The position numbers were made by a program, and so were the translations under genes. The notes under the pieces are model-generated. The model was not told the DNA's origin and ran no database searches. It saw only the letters and a list, made by a program, of their open reading frames with translations. A stretch of 64,000 nt of DNA from Streptomyces sp. Root1304 (lineage in GTDB: Bacteria; Actinomycetota; Actinomycetes; Streptomycetales; Streptomycetaceae), in contig NZ_LMEP01000028.1 in the NCBI RefSeq assembly GCF_001426405.1, forward strand, positions 1 to 64,000, in the 5' to 3' direction. Positions 23,383 to 32,316 of this stretch are shown here, piece by piece. Position 1 is the stretch's first letter, and every line of letters begins with the position of its first letter.

Positions 23383-25089
23383 ATGATCGAGCCGACCGTG
23401 ACCATGCCACCCAAGAGGGTGCGGCGGGCGCCCGTGCGGCGGCCCGAGCCGCCGCGCGAGACGGTGCGGTTCCCGGTCCTCGCGGTGGTCTTCGTCTGCG
23501 CCGCCTGCGGACTGGTCTACGAACTCGAACTGGTGGCGCTCGCCTCCTACTTGATCGGCGACTCGGTCACGCAGGCCTCCGTCGTGCTCTCCGTGATGGT
23601 CTTCGCCATGGGGGTGGGCTCGCTCCTCGCCAAGCGGCTGCGCTGCCGGGCCGCCGTCGGCTTCGGCCTGGTCGAGGCCGGGCTCGCGCTGGTCGGCGGC
23701 TGCTCGGCGATGGTGCTGTACGCGGCCTTCGCCTGGCTCGGTGAATCGCGGTACGTGCTCGTGGCGTTCTCGCTGGCCATCGGGGTGCTCATCGGCGCCG
23801 AGATCCCGCTGCTGATGTCCCTCATACAGCGCTCCGGACGGCCGGCCGAGGGCGGGGAACGGGCAGGGCGGGCCGGGCGGAAGGCCTCGCTCGGCGAGCA
23901 GGACGACGCCGCCGGGACGGTCGCCGACCTCTTCGCCGCCGACTACGTCGGCGCGCTGGTCGGCGGCCTCGCCTTCCCCTTCCTCCTGCTGCCCTGGCTC
24001 GGGCAGTTGACCGGCGCGCTGGTCACCGGCGCGGTGAACGCGGTGGCGGGCGGCGGCCTCGTCCTCTGGGTGTTCCGCCACGACCTGACGGCCCGCTCCC
24101 GCGCGCTGCTCGTCGCCGTGAACGTGTCGGTGCTCGCCGTCCTCGCCACCGCGACCGTGCTCGTCGACGACTTCGAACAGGCCGCCCGCCGCGCCGTGTA
24201 CGGGGAGTCGGTGCGGGTCGCCGTCCACACCGACCTCCAGGAGGTGGTGGTGACGGGCGGGGTCGGGGGACCGCCCGACCTGTTCCTCGACGGCCGCCTC
24301 CGGGTCGCCGGGCAGGACGAGTACCGCTACCACGAGGCGCTCGTCCACCCCGCGATGAACGGGCCGCACGCGCGCGTGCTCATCGTCGGCGGCGGCGACG
24401 GCATGGCCGCCCGCGAGGTGCTGCGCTACCCCGGGGCCGACTCCGTCACCGTCGTCGAACTCGACCCGGGCGTCGTCCGCCTCGCCCGTACGGACCCGGC
24501 GCTCGCCGCGCTCAACGCACAGGCGTTCCGCGACCCGCGCGTCCACGTGGTCTACGCGGACGCCTTCCGCTGGCTCCGGGGGGCCGCCGCGCGGGTGCAG
24601 GAACGGTACGACGTGGTGATCTCCGATCTGCCCGACCCCGGCATCACCCCCAGCACCAAGCTGTACTCGGAGGAGTTCTACGGCCTGGTGGCCCAGATGC
24701 TCACCCCGTCCGGACGCTTCGCCGTGCACGCCGGGTCCGTCACCGACCGGCCGCGCACCTACTGGACCGTGGACGCCACCCTCCGCGCGGCCGGCTTCGC
24801 GACCCGCCCGTACAGCGCGGGCGGCCGCACCCCCGGCTTCGCCGCGGGACCCGACCGGGCCGACCGCGCCGGCGGTACGGGAGAGGGCCCCGGCGACTGG
24901 GGCTTCCTCCTGGCCGTACGGGCGGCGGGGCCCGGCGCCCCACCGCCGCCGCTCGGGCTCGCCGCCGACGCGCCCCTGCTGCGCTCGCTCGGCCCGGGCT
25001 CCCTGGAGGCGGCGGCGCGCCGCGCCGAACGCGGCCGGGGCCCCGAACTGCCGCCCTCGACGCTGGTCCACCCCCGGTACGGCGGCTGA
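23383..25089 (+). CDS. Membrane-embedded spermidine synthase-like polyamine aminopropyltransferase
   Basis: 568 residues. The first 240 or so carry about seven transmembrane helices (beginning FPVLAVVFVCAACGLVYELE). The C-terminal half is a spermidine-synthase fold: LFLDGRLRVAGQDEYRYHEA near 300, the AdoMet-type loop VLIVGGGDGMAAREVLRYP near 331-349, VVELDPGVVRLAR, and the key acidic motif ISDLPDPG. Soluble SpeE proteins use decarboxylated AdoMet to aminopropylate putrescine; fused membrane versions are common in actinobacteria and their substrate is not settled. The last 80 residues are a low-complexity Gly/Ala/Pro tail. Confidence 0.88.
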   Translation: MIEPTVTMPPKRVRRAPVRRPEPPRETVRFPVLAVVFVCAACGLVYELELVALASYLIGDSVTQASVVLSVMVFAMGVGSLLAKRLRCRAAVGFGLVEAGLALVGGCSAMVLYAAFAWLGESRYVLVAFSLAIGVLIGAEIPLLMSLIQRSGRPAEGGERAGRAGRKASLGEQDDAAGTVADLFAADYVGALVGGLAFPFLLLPWLGQLTGALVTGAVNAVAGGGLVLWVFRHDLTARSRALLVAVNVSVLAVLATATVLVDDFEQAARRAVYGESVRVAVHTDLQEVVVTGGVGGPPDLFLDGRLRVAGQDEYRYHEALVHPAMNGPHARVLIVGGGDGMAAREVLRYPGADSVTVVELDPGVVRLARTDPALAALNAQAFRDPRVHVVYADAFRWLRGAAARVQERYDVVISDLPDPGITPSTKLYSEEFYGLVAQMLTPSGRFAVHAGSVTDRPRTYWTVDATLRAAGFATRPYSAGGRTPGFAAGPDRADRAGGTGEGPGDWGFLLAVRAAGPGAPPPPLGLAADAPLLRSLGPGSLEAAARRAERGRGPELPPSTLVHPRYGG

Positions 25090-25183
25090 GCGGGGGGCGG
25101 TCGGGTGTCGTCCGCCCCGGGGCGGACCCGACTGCGGGGCAAACAGGCGACGGCGCGCCCCGGCCTGAGTAGGCTCGGCTTCC

Positions 25184-26029
25184 ATGGAGCATGAGGTGTT
25201 CGTTCCGGTCCCGGCCGAGGTCCTGCGCGCGACGCTCACCGACCCGAGCCGGGTGGTGCGCTGCGTTCCCGGCCTCCAGCGGGACGCCGACGCGACGGCG
25301 GGCCCCCTGACGGGCCGGCTCAAGGTGCGGGTCGGCGGCAACACGATCACCTACCGGGGCGCCCTGAAGGTCGTCGAGCGCGACGGGGCCATCACCTACG
25401 AGGGCCACGGCACCGAGGCCCGGGGCAAGGGCGCGGCCGAGCTGTCGCTCACGGTCGTCCTCACTCCGGTGGCCGAGGGCACCAGCCTGAGCTTCACCGG
25501 CGCCCTGACGGCGGAAGGCCGGCTCGCCGAGACGACGGAGGAAGCGCGCTCCACGACGGGCACCCGGCTGCTCGACAAGTTCGTGGCGGCCGTGACCGCG
25601 CTCGCGGGGGAGCCGGCCCCGGAGGAGTCGCGGGCGGCCGATGCCGATGCCGAGACAGACACCGAGGGCGAGGGCGACAGCGACGACGACGGGGTCGACG
25701 ACGGTGTCGAGGAGCCCCGCCGGGGCATCGCCTTCGACGCGCAGGTCCCGCCGCCCTCCCTCGACCCCCTCCCGGCCGAGGGCTTCGGCGACACCCCCAT
25801 CGAGTTCCCCGCCCCGCAGCCCGCCGCCGAGGCCGCCCACGCCCGCCGGACCATGATCGGGCGGAGCGCCGAGGAGGTCGACCACGCCCCACCGCGCGGC
25901 CGGTACGCCCCCGTTCCCGCCCCCGAGGCGTCCAACGCCGGTGCCACCCTGCGCTGGATCGCACCGGCCGCGGCCCTCGCGCTGGCCTCCGCGGTCGTCG
26001 TCGGCCGGGCGTTGCGCCGACGGCGCTGA
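25184..26029 (+). CDS. SRPBCC (CoxG-like) protein with C-terminal membrane tail
   Basis: 281 residues. Residues 1-145 are an SRPBCC/START-like fold of the CoxG type (VFVPVPAEVLRATLTDP, CVPGLQRD, then SLTVVLTPVAEGTSLSF and a terminal helix TRLLDKFVAAVTALAGE). A very acidic linker follows (Asp/Glu/Ala, about 146-175), then a Pro-rich stretch and a C-terminal transmembrane helix (IAPAAALALASAVVVGRA) closed by RRRR, a tail anchor. CoxG of carboxydotrophs tethers CO dehydrogenase to the membrane. No CO dehydrogenase genes are nearby, so this is probably a different lipid- or partner-binding protein. Confidence 0.82.
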   Translation: MEHEVFVPVPAEVLRATLTDPSRVVRCVPGLQRDADATAGPLTGRLKVRVGGNTITYRGALKVVERDGAITYEGHGTEARGKGAAELSLTVVLTPVAEGTSLSFTGALTAEGRLAETTEEARSTTGTRLLDKFVAAVTALAGEPAPEESRAADADAETDTEGEGDSDDDGVDDGVEEPRRGIAFDAQVPPPSLDPLPAEGFGDTPIEFPAPQPAAEAAHARRTMIGRSAEEVDHAPPRGRYAPVPAPEASNAGATLRWIAPAAALALASAVVVGRALRRRR

Positions 26030-26174
26030 GACTCCGCCGCCCGCCCTCCGCCCCCGGCGCGGGCACGCCGCCCCTGCCCCCGCCCCGGCTCCGCCCCGGC
26101 TCCGTCCGTGTGCGCCACGACCGGCGCGGGAAGGGTCGTCCGCGTTCGGTGCTCCGCACGATTAGGGTCGGTGC

Positions 26175-26966
26175 GTGAGCATGCAGACGCGACTGACGGC
26201 GGGCGACGCCGAGTTGACCATCAGCCCCGAGCGCGGCGGCCGTATCGAGAGCCTGCGCATCGGCGGCACCGAGGTGCTGCGCCAGGGCGAGCGCTTCGGA
26301 AGCTTCCCGATGGTGCCCTGGTGCGGGCGGACCGAGAACGGCCGCTTCCGCAACGGGGCGACCACCCACCAGCTGCCGGTCAACGCGCCCCCGCACGCCA
26401 TCCACGGCACCGTCCGGGACCTGGCCTGGAAAACCGCCAGGAGTTCCGCGACCGAGGCGGTCCTGACCTGCGAGCTGGGCGACCCCTGGCCGTACAAGGG
26501 CAAGGTCACCCAGGTCTTCGAGCTGGCCGAGGACTCCCTCACCCTCCGGTTCGGGATCGAGACCTACGACGACTCCTTCCCGGCCCAGGCCGGCTGGCAC
26601 CCCTGGTTCCTGCGCAACCTCGGCCGGGGCGGCCAGGACGTGCGGCTCGACTTCACCGCCGCCTGGCAGGAGGAGCGCGGCGAGAACCACCTCCCCACCG
26701 GACGCCGGATCGACCCCCTGCCCGGCCCCTGGGACGACTGCTTCGGCATGCCCGACGGCGTCGACGTCACCCTCACCTGGCCGGAGGAGCTGGAACTGAA
26801 GGTCGCGAGCCGCGCGCCCTGGGTCGTGATCTACGACGAGCCCGAGGACGCCGTCTGCGTCGAGCCGCAGTCCGGCCCCCCGAACGGCCTCAACACCCAT
26901 CCGCGCCTGGTCACCCCGATCGACCCCCTGGAGATCGAGAGCACCTGGCGCTGGAGGCGACTGTAA
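26175..26966 (+). CDS. Aldose 1-epimerase family protein
   Basis: 263-residue galactose-mutarotase-like beta-sandwich enzyme that should interconvert sugar anomers. Key elements: the substrate Arg in MVPWCGRTENGRF, the first His in HAIHGTVRDLAW (about 72-83), the second His in AGWHPWFLRN, the DDCF motif, and the catalytic Glu in VCVEPQSGPPNGLN near 236. GTG start at 26175. It is 24 bp ahead of pyrE and probably in the same transcript. Confidence 0.92.
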   Translation: MSMQTRLTAGDAELTISPERGGRIESLRIGGTEVLRQGERFGSFPMVPWCGRTENGRFRNGATTHQLPVNAPPHAIHGTVRDLAWKTARSSATEAVLTCELGDPWPYKGKVTQVFELAEDSLTLRFGIETYDDSFPAQAGWHPWFLRNLGRGGQDVRLDFTAAWQEERGENHLPTGRRIDPLPGPWDDCFGMPDGVDVTLTWPEELELKVASRAPWVVIYDEPEDAVCVEPQSGPPNGLNTHPRLVTPIDPLEIESTWRWRRL

Positions 26967-26990
26967 AAGACGCCCCTTAAGCTGCTGGGC

Positions 26991-27530
26991 ATGACTGACG
27001 TACGCGCTGAGCTGCTCCAGCAGATCAAGGACAAGGCCGTGGTGCACGGCAAGGTGACCCTCTCCTCGGGTCGGGAAGCCGACTACTACATCGACCTGCG
27101 ACGGATCACGCTGGACGGCGAGGCCGCGCCGATGGTGGGCCAGGTCATGCTGGACCTGACCGCCGACCTGGACTTCGACTGCGTCGGCGGTCTGACCCTG
27201 GGCGCCGACCCGGTCGCGACCTCGATGCTGCACGCCTCGGCCGCGCGCGGGCAGCGCCTCGACGCCTTCGTCGTACGGAAGGCGCAGAAGGCGCACGGCA
27301 TGCAGCGCCGGATCGAGGGCACGGACGTCAAGGGCCGTCGCTGCCTGGTGGTCGAGGACACCTCGACCACCGGCGGTTCGCCGCTGACCGCCGTCGAGGC
27401 CGTCCGCGAGGCCGGCGGCGAGGTCGTCGCCGTGGCCACGATCGTGGACCGGGGCGCCGCCGAGGCCATCGCCGGTGCGGGCCTGACGTACCTCACGGGC
27501 TACCAGCTGGGCGATCTCGACCTGGCGTAA
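26991..27530 (+). CDS. pyrE: Orotate phosphoribosyltransferase
   Basis: Converts orotate and PRPP to OMP in de novo pyrimidine synthesis. 179 residues, with the N-terminal KVTLSSGREADYYIDLR (about 23-39), the flexible loop KAQKAHGMQRRIEG, and the PRPP loop CLVVEDTSTTGGSPL near 116-130. The gene is followed by the 40-bp palindrome containing parS, which may also end the transcript. Confidence 0.97.
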   Translation: MTDVRAELLQQIKDKAVVHGKVTLSSGREADYYIDLRRITLDGEAAPMVGQVMLDLTADLDFDCVGGLTLGADPVATSMLHASAARGQRLDAFVVRKAQKAHGMQRRIEGTDVKGRRCLVVEDTSTTGGSPLTAVEAVREAGGEVVAVATIVDRGAAEAIAGAGLTYLTGYQLGDLDLA

Positions 27531-27594
27531 CCGCCGCGAAGTCGTGACTTAGGTCCCGGACCCCCTCCAGAGCGGTCCTGACCTGCTTTTTTGC

Positions 27595-27634
27595 CGAAGG
27601 GCGGGGTGTTTCACGTGAAACACCCCGCCCTTCG
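27595..27634. repeat. Perfect 40-bp palindrome centred on parS
   Basis: Positions 27595-27614 are the exact reverse complement of 27615-27634. The centre is the parS site; the outer arms (cgaagggcgggg and its complement) extend it with no mismatch and no loop. No T-run follows on the plus strand. It may double as a pyrE terminator, but palindrome symmetry around ParB sites is already notable. Confidence 0.95.
27607..27622. other. parS: parS site (ParB-binding centromere element)
   Basis: TGTTTCACGTGAAACA, identical to the parS sequence known from Streptomyces chromosomes and from bacteria generally. ParB loads here as a CTP-dependent clamp and helps segregate and organise the origin region during sporulation. 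Intergenic between pyrE and fba. In S. coelicolor such sites cluster around oriC, so this window should lie in the origin-proximal core. Confidence 0.95.
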
Positions 27635-27753
27635 GCGTGCCGCGCCCGTGGGAGCCCGTACAAGAGTCTGGAAAGATGGTCTCGACGATGACGTCGCCCC
27701 CAGGTCAGGGACAGCAGTAGCAACACACCCCGCACATCACAAGGAGCGGACGA

Positions 27754-28776
27754 ATGCCCATCGCAACCCCCGAGGTCTACAACGAGATGCTCGACCGGGC
27801 GAAGGCAGGCAAGTTCGCCTACCCGGCCATCAACGTGACCTCGTCCCAGACCCTGCACGCTGCGCTGCGCGGCTTCGCGGAGGCCGAGAGCGACGGCATC
27901 ATCCAGATCTCGACCGGCGGAGCCGAGTTCCTGGGCGGCCAGTACAACAAGGACATGGTCACGGGCGCCGTTGCCCTGGCCGAATTCGCGCACATCGTCG
28001 CCGCGAAGTATGACATCACCGTCGCGCTGCACACCGACCACTGCCCGAAGGACAAGCTGGACGGCTACGTCCGTCCGCTGCTCGACATCTCCGCCGAGCG
28101 CGTCTCCCGTGGCCTGAACCCGCTGTTCCAGTCCCACATGTGGGACGGCTCCGCCGAGACCCTCGCGGACAACCTGGCCATCGGCCAGGAGCTGCTCGCG
28201 AAGGCCGCCGCCGCCAAGATCATCCTTGAGGTCGAGATCACCCCGACCGGCGGCGAGGAGGACGGTGTCAGCCACGAGATCAACGACGAGCTGTACACCA
28301 CCGTCGACGACGCGCTCCGCACCGCCGAGGCCCTGGGCCTGGGCGAGAAGGGCCGCTACCTGCTCGCCGCCTCCTTCGGCAACGTGCACGGCGTCTACAA
28401 GCCGGGCAACGTCGTGCTCCGCCCCGAGCTGCTCAAGGACCTCCAGGCCGGTGTCGCCGAGAAGTACGGCAAGGCGTCCCCGTTCGACTTCGTCTTCCAC
28501 GGCGGCTCGGGCTCCACGGCCGAGGAGATCGCCACCGCGCTGGAGAACGGCGTCGTGAAGATGAACCTGGACACCGACACCCAGTACGCCTTCACGCGTC
28601 CGGTGGCGAACCACATGTTCAAGAACTACGACGGCGTCCTGAAGGTCGACGGCGAGGTCGGCATCAAGTCGACCTACGACCCGCGCACCTGGGGCAAGCT
28701 GGCCGAGGCCGGCATGGCCACCCGTGTGACCGAGGCGTGTGCCGCGCTCCGCTCCACCGGCACCAAGATGAAGTAA
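27754..28776 (+). CDS. fba: Class II fructose-bisphosphate aldolase
   Basis: Zinc enzyme that cleaves fructose 1,6-bisphosphate to glyceraldehyde 3-phosphate and DHAP in glycolysis. 340 residues with ribosome site aaggag. Zinc ligands and active-site regions are visible: ALHTDHCPKD near 90, EVEITPTGGEEDG, ASFGNVHGVYKPGN with its His, and FHGGSGSTAEEI with a further His and phosphate-binding Gly/Ser. Flanked by parS and a terminator, so monocistronic. Confidence 0.97.
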   Translation: MPIATPEVYNEMLDRAKAGKFAYPAINVTSSQTLHAALRGFAEAESDGIIQISTGGAEFLGGQYNKDMVTGAVALAEFAHIVAAKYDITVALHTDHCPKDKLDGYVRPLLDISAERVSRGLNPLFQSHMWDGSAETLADNLAIGQELLAKAAAAKIILEVEITPTGGEEDGVSHEINDELYTTVDDALRTAEALGLGEKGRYLLAASFGNVHGVYKPGNVVLRPELLKDLQAGVAEKYGKASPFDFVFHGGSGSTAEEIATALENGVVKMNLDTDTQYAFTRPVANHMFKNYDGVLKVDGEVGIKSTYDPRTWGKLAEAGMATRVTEACAALRSTGTKMK

Positions 28777-28807
28777 CCGCAGCACCCGCGGTGATCGTTT
28801 GAGCGAA

Positions 28808-28837
28808 GGACCCGGCACCTCCCGAGGTGCCGGGTCC
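28808..28837 (+). terminator. Terminator after fba
   Basis: 13-bp perfect arms (ggacccggcacct / aggtgccgggtcc) with a 4-nt loop, 32 bp after the fba stop and 23 bp before the next start. Confidence 0.8.
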
Positions 28838-28860
28838 TCGTGCGTCGACGGGAGGGCCCG

Positions 28861-30021
28861 ATGTACGACTTCGACCGGGAGATAGACCGGCACGGCACCT
28901 GGTCGGTGCAGTGGGACGGGATCGCGGACCGCTTCGGCGTGCCCGATCTGCTCCCCTTCACCATCTCCGACATGGACTTCGCCTCCCCGCCGGAGGTCCT
29001 CGCGGCCCTCCAGGAGCGCGTGAGCCACGGGGTCTTCGGCTACACGGACTGGCGGCTCGGGGAGTTCCGGGAGGCGATCCGGCACTGGTACGCGAGCCGG
29101 TTCGCCACCGAGATCGACCCGGAGGCCCTGGTCTACGCGCCCTCCGTGCTCAGCCAGCTCTCCCAGCTGCTCCAGATGTGGACCGCGCCCGGTGAGGGCG
29201 TCGTCGTCCACACCCCCACGTACGACGGCTTCCGCAAGGCCGTCACCGGACTCGGGCGCGAGCTGCGCGGGGTTCCGGTCGGGGACACGGAGGCCCTGGA
29301 ACGCGAGCTGGCCCGGCCGGACAGCCGGATGCTGCTGCTCTGCTCCCCGCACAACCCGACCGGCCGGGTGTGGACGGAAGCGGAACTCACCCGCTTCGCG
29401 GAGCTGGCCGAGCGGCACGGCGTCTCCGTCGTCAGCGACGAGATCCACGCGGACCTGACCACCGAGGGGCACCGCCACGTGCCGTGGTCCCGGATCGCGG
29501 AGTCCGGCCGGGGCCGCCGCTGGGCCCTGGTCACCTCGGGCACGAAGGCCTTCAACTTCCCGGCACTCTCCGGTTCGTACGGGATCGTCGGCGACCCCGA
29601 CGAGCGCACGGCCTTCATCCGGCGGATGGAGACCGGCGAGGGCCTCGCCTCGCCCGCCGTGCTCTCGCTGACCGCCCACATCGCCGCGTACCGGCACGGC
29701 GCGGCCTGGCTGGACGAGCTGCGCGCGTACGTGGCGGGCACGATGACCGTGATCGGCGAGCGCCTCGCGGCCGGGCTCCCGGACCTCGTGTGGGCGCCCC
29801 CGCAGGCCGGCTACCTGGCCTGGATCGACCTGCGGCCGCTCGGCATCGACGAGACCAGGCTCCAGGAGGAACTGGTGGCGGTGGAGAAGGTCGCGATCAT
29901 GCCGGGCGGGGTGTACGGCACGCCGGGCTTCGTCCGGCTGAACGTGGGCTGCCCCCGGAAGAAGGCGGAGCGAGGCGTGGAAGCCCTGGTCAGGGCGGCG
30001 ACACGGCTGCGGACGGCCTGA
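28861..30021 (+). CDS. MalY/PatB-type PLP enzyme (cystathionine beta-lyase family)
   Basis: 386-residue aminotransferase-fold protein of the MalY/PatB branch, which usually act as C-S lyases on cystathionine or other cysteine conjugates. Typical elements: LPFTISDMDFASPPEVLAAL at the front, VFGYTDWRLGEFREAI, LLCSPHNPTGRVW, VVSDEIHADL, and the PLP lysine in VTSGTKAFNFPAL near 228. ATG 28861 has gggagg upstream; the frame opens earlier at 28840. The stop is followed by a GC-rich tandem repeat. Confidence 0.9.
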   Translation: MYDFDREIDRHGTWSVQWDGIADRFGVPDLLPFTISDMDFASPPEVLAALQERVSHGVFGYTDWRLGEFREAIRHWYASRFATEIDPEALVYAPSVLSQLSQLLQMWTAPGEGVVVHTPTYDGFRKAVTGLGRELRGVPVGDTEALERELARPDSRMLLLCSPHNPTGRVWTEAELTRFAELAERHGVSVVSDEIHADLTTEGHRHVPWSRIAESGRGRRWALVTSGTKAFNFPALSGSYGIVGDPDERTAFIRRMETGEGLASPAVLSLTAHIAAYRHGAAWLDELRAYVAGTMTVIGERLAAGLPDLVWAPPQAGYLAWIDLRPLGIDETRLQEELVAVEKVAIMPGGVYGTPGFVRLNVGCPRKKAERGVEALVRAATRLRTA

Positions 30022-30052
30022 GGGGAGACCCTCCGGGCAGCGCGGGCCGCCC

Positions 30053-30139
30053 CGGTCGGGGAGGGCCTGCGAGGGCGGCGGCGGCCACGGTCGGGGAGGC
30101 CCTGCGAGGGCGGCGGCGGCCACGGTCGGGGCCGCCGCC
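30053..30139. repeat. 35-bp tandem repeat, about 2.5 copies
   Basis: Units at 30053-30087 and 30088-30122 differ by one base; a partial third begins at 30123. Each unit starts cggtcggggagg and ends ggcggcggcggcca. No gene covers them. They lie between the MalY-type stop and the next gene's start. Confidence 0.85.
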
Positions 30140-30238
30140 GATACCCGGAGGCGAGGTGTCGCAGGCGTGTTCTAGTCTTCGTGCACCGTGCCCCGCTCTG
30201 AGGGCCGGAGACCATGGTTTCTGGGGGGTCTCTTCATC

Positions 30239-32200
30239 GTGCGCAAGCGCGCTCTCTCTGCCGCGACATCGTTCGCGGTCCTGTTCGGCTCCGCCGCGAT
30301 CGTCACCGGTGCGGTGGCCCCGGCCGCCGCCGACTCGATCGTCCCGCTGAACGTAGGAACGATCGGCGACATGGTCGTCGACGGCGCCCACCAGCGCCTG
30401 TTCTTCAGCGACACGTACAACAACCGCGTCGTCGTCACCGACTTCGCGGGCCGGTTCGTCCAGGCCGTCGACAACCTGCCCTACGTCCGCGACCTCGACC
30501 TCTCCGCCGACTCGACCACGCTGTACGCGGCGCTGCAGAACGCGGACAAGCTCGTCGCCATCGACACCACACAGCTGGCCGTCACCACCGAGTACCCCAC
30601 GGGCGAGGGCACCAAGCCCTCGACCGTCGCGGCCGCCGCCGGCCGGCTCTGGTTCGGCTACGGCGAGGCCTGGGACTCCGAACTCGGGTCCGTCGACCTG
30701 ACCTCGGCCACGCCGACCGTGGCGCTGGCCCTCACGACGGGCGCCGACTGGTCGAGCCCGCCCACGCTCCGCACCGCCCCGTCGGCGCCGGACACCCTCG
30801 TCGCCGCCGACGGCAGCATCAGCTCGGGCCCGGTCGTCGTGTACGACACCGGTTCCGGTACGCCGGTCCTGCGCACGTCCACGAACCGCGACGGGTTCGT
30901 GAAGGACATCGAGATCGCTCCCGACGGCAAGAGCGTCGTCGCGGCCGACCGGGTCACCTCGCTCACCCGGCTCAGCCTGACCGACCTCTCCGAGCAGGAG
31001 CACTACCCGGTGTCCTGGAGCGCGGAGTCGGTGGCCGTCGCCCCCGACGGCACCGTGGCCGGCGGGACCTGGGACCGCGACGACGTCGGCGACATCTTCG
31101 TCTTCGCCGGCGGCTCCGCGACCCCGGCGAGCGTCCGGGACACCAAGGCCTGGCTGCCGTACGGCGAGATGGCCTGGGCGCCCGACAGCACCCGGCTCTT
31201 CGTCCCGGTGCAGGACTCCGGCCAGTCCTCGTACTCGCTCCGGATCTACACCGCGCCGAAGTACCACACCACCTCCGTGACGGTGAAGGCCCCGGCCGCC
31301 GCGCCCATCAACAAGGCGCTCACCGTCTCCGGCTCGCTCGCCTCCACGCTGCCGCTGCCGGCCGGCACCCCGCTCACCGTGACGCGGTACGACGCCGAGA
31401 GCCCGAGCGGCAAGGCGCTCGGGACGCGGGCCGTCGCGGCGAACGGCACGTTCTCGTTCCCGGACACCCCGCCCGCGGCGGGGAAGGTCTCGTACCGGGT
31501 GGCGTACCCGGGCGACGCGAAGCACGCGAACTCCAGCGGGACGGCCGCCGTGAAGGTGGCGCCGTTCCCGACGTACCTGAAGCTCGACCAGAACGGTCGC
31601 ACCGTCAACTACAACACCAGCGTGACGTACACGGCCTCGCTGGGCTGGACGTACCGCAACCGCGTGGTGGAGATCTGGTCCGATCCGTACGGCCCCGAGC
31701 CGAAGCGGCTGCTCAAGCGCGGCACGGTCAACTCCGCCGGCAAGCTCGCGGTGACGGTCAAGATGACCCGCGACAGCTACGTCTCCGCGGTCTTCGCCGG
31801 TGACACCCGGTCCGGCGCGGCCACGGCGACCTCCGCGGTGAACACCCGGGCCGGTCTGACGACCGCGCTGACCCGGCACTACAAGTGGACCAAGATCGGC
31901 ACCATCTGGTACCAGACGTACCACCAGACCGCCGACCCGCTGGTCACCGCCTGGCACAACCCGTACCCGGGCCGCAAGACCCGCTACGACCTCCAGGTCT
32001 GGTACGACGGCGCCTGGCGCTACGCCGGCTCGGACCTGATCCCGCTGAACAGCGGCGGCATGGTGTACTTCGCGTTCGACGGGGACGGGGCGGCGGGCGT
32101 CCGCGCCCGGGTCCGCACCTCGTACATCGACGACGTCTCCGGCGACCGGGTGAACAGCACGAACTACGGTCCGTGGAAGTACTTCAACTTCACCCGCTGA
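30239..32200 (+). CDS. Secreted beta-propeller and Ig-like repeat protein
   Basis: 653 residues from GTG 30239, preceded by ctgggggg; longer starts at 30188 or 30214 would bury the signal peptide. Residues 1-30 are a signal peptide ending PAAADS. About 35-340 read as propeller blades (MVVDGAHQRLFFSDTYNNRV, LSADSTTLYAALQNADKLVA, IAPDGKSVVAADRVTSL). One or two Ig-like modules follow (ITVSG-type TVKAPAAAPINKALTVSGSL, then NTSVTYTASLGWTYRNRVV), and a C-terminal domain rich in Trp/Tyr ends YGPWKYFNFTR. Probably an exported adhesive or binding protein; no catalytic motif was seen. Confidence 0.8.
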   Translation: MRKRALSAATSFAVLFGSAAIVTGAVAPAAADSIVPLNVGTIGDMVVDGAHQRLFFSDTYNNRVVVTDFAGRFVQAVDNLPYVRDLDLSADSTTLYAALQNADKLVAIDTTQLAVTTEYPTGEGTKPSTVAAAAGRLWFGYGEAWDSELGSVDLTSATPTVALALTTGADWSSPPTLRTAPSAPDTLVAADGSISSGPVVVYDTGSGTPVLRTSTNRDGFVKDIEIAPDGKSVVAADRVTSLTRLSLTDLSEQEHYPVSWSAESVAVAPDGTVAGGTWDRDDVGDIFVFAGGSATPASVRDTKAWLPYGEMAWAPDSTRLFVPVQDSGQSSYSLRIYTAPKYHTTSVTVKAPAAAPINKALTVSGSLASTLPLPAGTPLTVTRYDAESPSGKALGTRAVAANGTFSFPDTPPAAGKVSYRVAYPGDAKHANSSGTAAVKVAPFPTYLKLDQNGRTVNYNTSVTYTASLGWTYRNRVVEIWSDPYGPEPKRLLKRGTVNSAGKLAVTVKMTRDSYVSAVFAGDTRSGAATATSAVNTRAGLTTALTRHYKWTKIGTIWYQTYHQTADPLVTAWHNPYPGRKTRYDLQVWYDGAWRYAGSDLIPLNSGGMVYFAFDGDGAAGVRARVRTSYIDDVSGDRVNSTNYGPWKYFNFTR

Positions 32201-32251
32201 ACCGTCGACCCGCTTCACCCGCTGATCCGTCCGACGCACCCGTCCGACGCC

Positions 32252-32290
32252 GCCCCGTCCGCCGAATCCCCGGATTCCGGCGGGCGGGGC
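32252..32290 (+). terminator. Terminator-like hairpin after the secreted propeller gene
   Basis: Left arm 32252-32269 pairs with 32272-32290 with one wobble and one bulge. It lies in the 116-bp gap before the MFS gene. Confidence 0.6.
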
Positions 32291-32316
32291 TCCGTCGTTC
32301 GCGGGACCATGCAGGC

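Noticed and set aside
18469..25350. A 2293-codon open frame on the minus strand, spanning several genes
   Set aside because: It is the shadow of real genes on both strands (high G+C suppresses stop codons); its composition is Arg/Pro/Gly-rich without motifs, and clear genes occupy the other frames.
26041..26160. Short C-rich open frames between the SRPBCC and epimerase genes
   Set aside because: Low-complexity Pro/Arg reading of a G+C-rich spacer, with no ribosome site or motif.
27595..27634. Plain rho-independent terminator of pyrE
   Set aside because: The stem has no loop and no T-run follows; the central 16 bp match parS exactly, which explains it better, though a double role stays possible.
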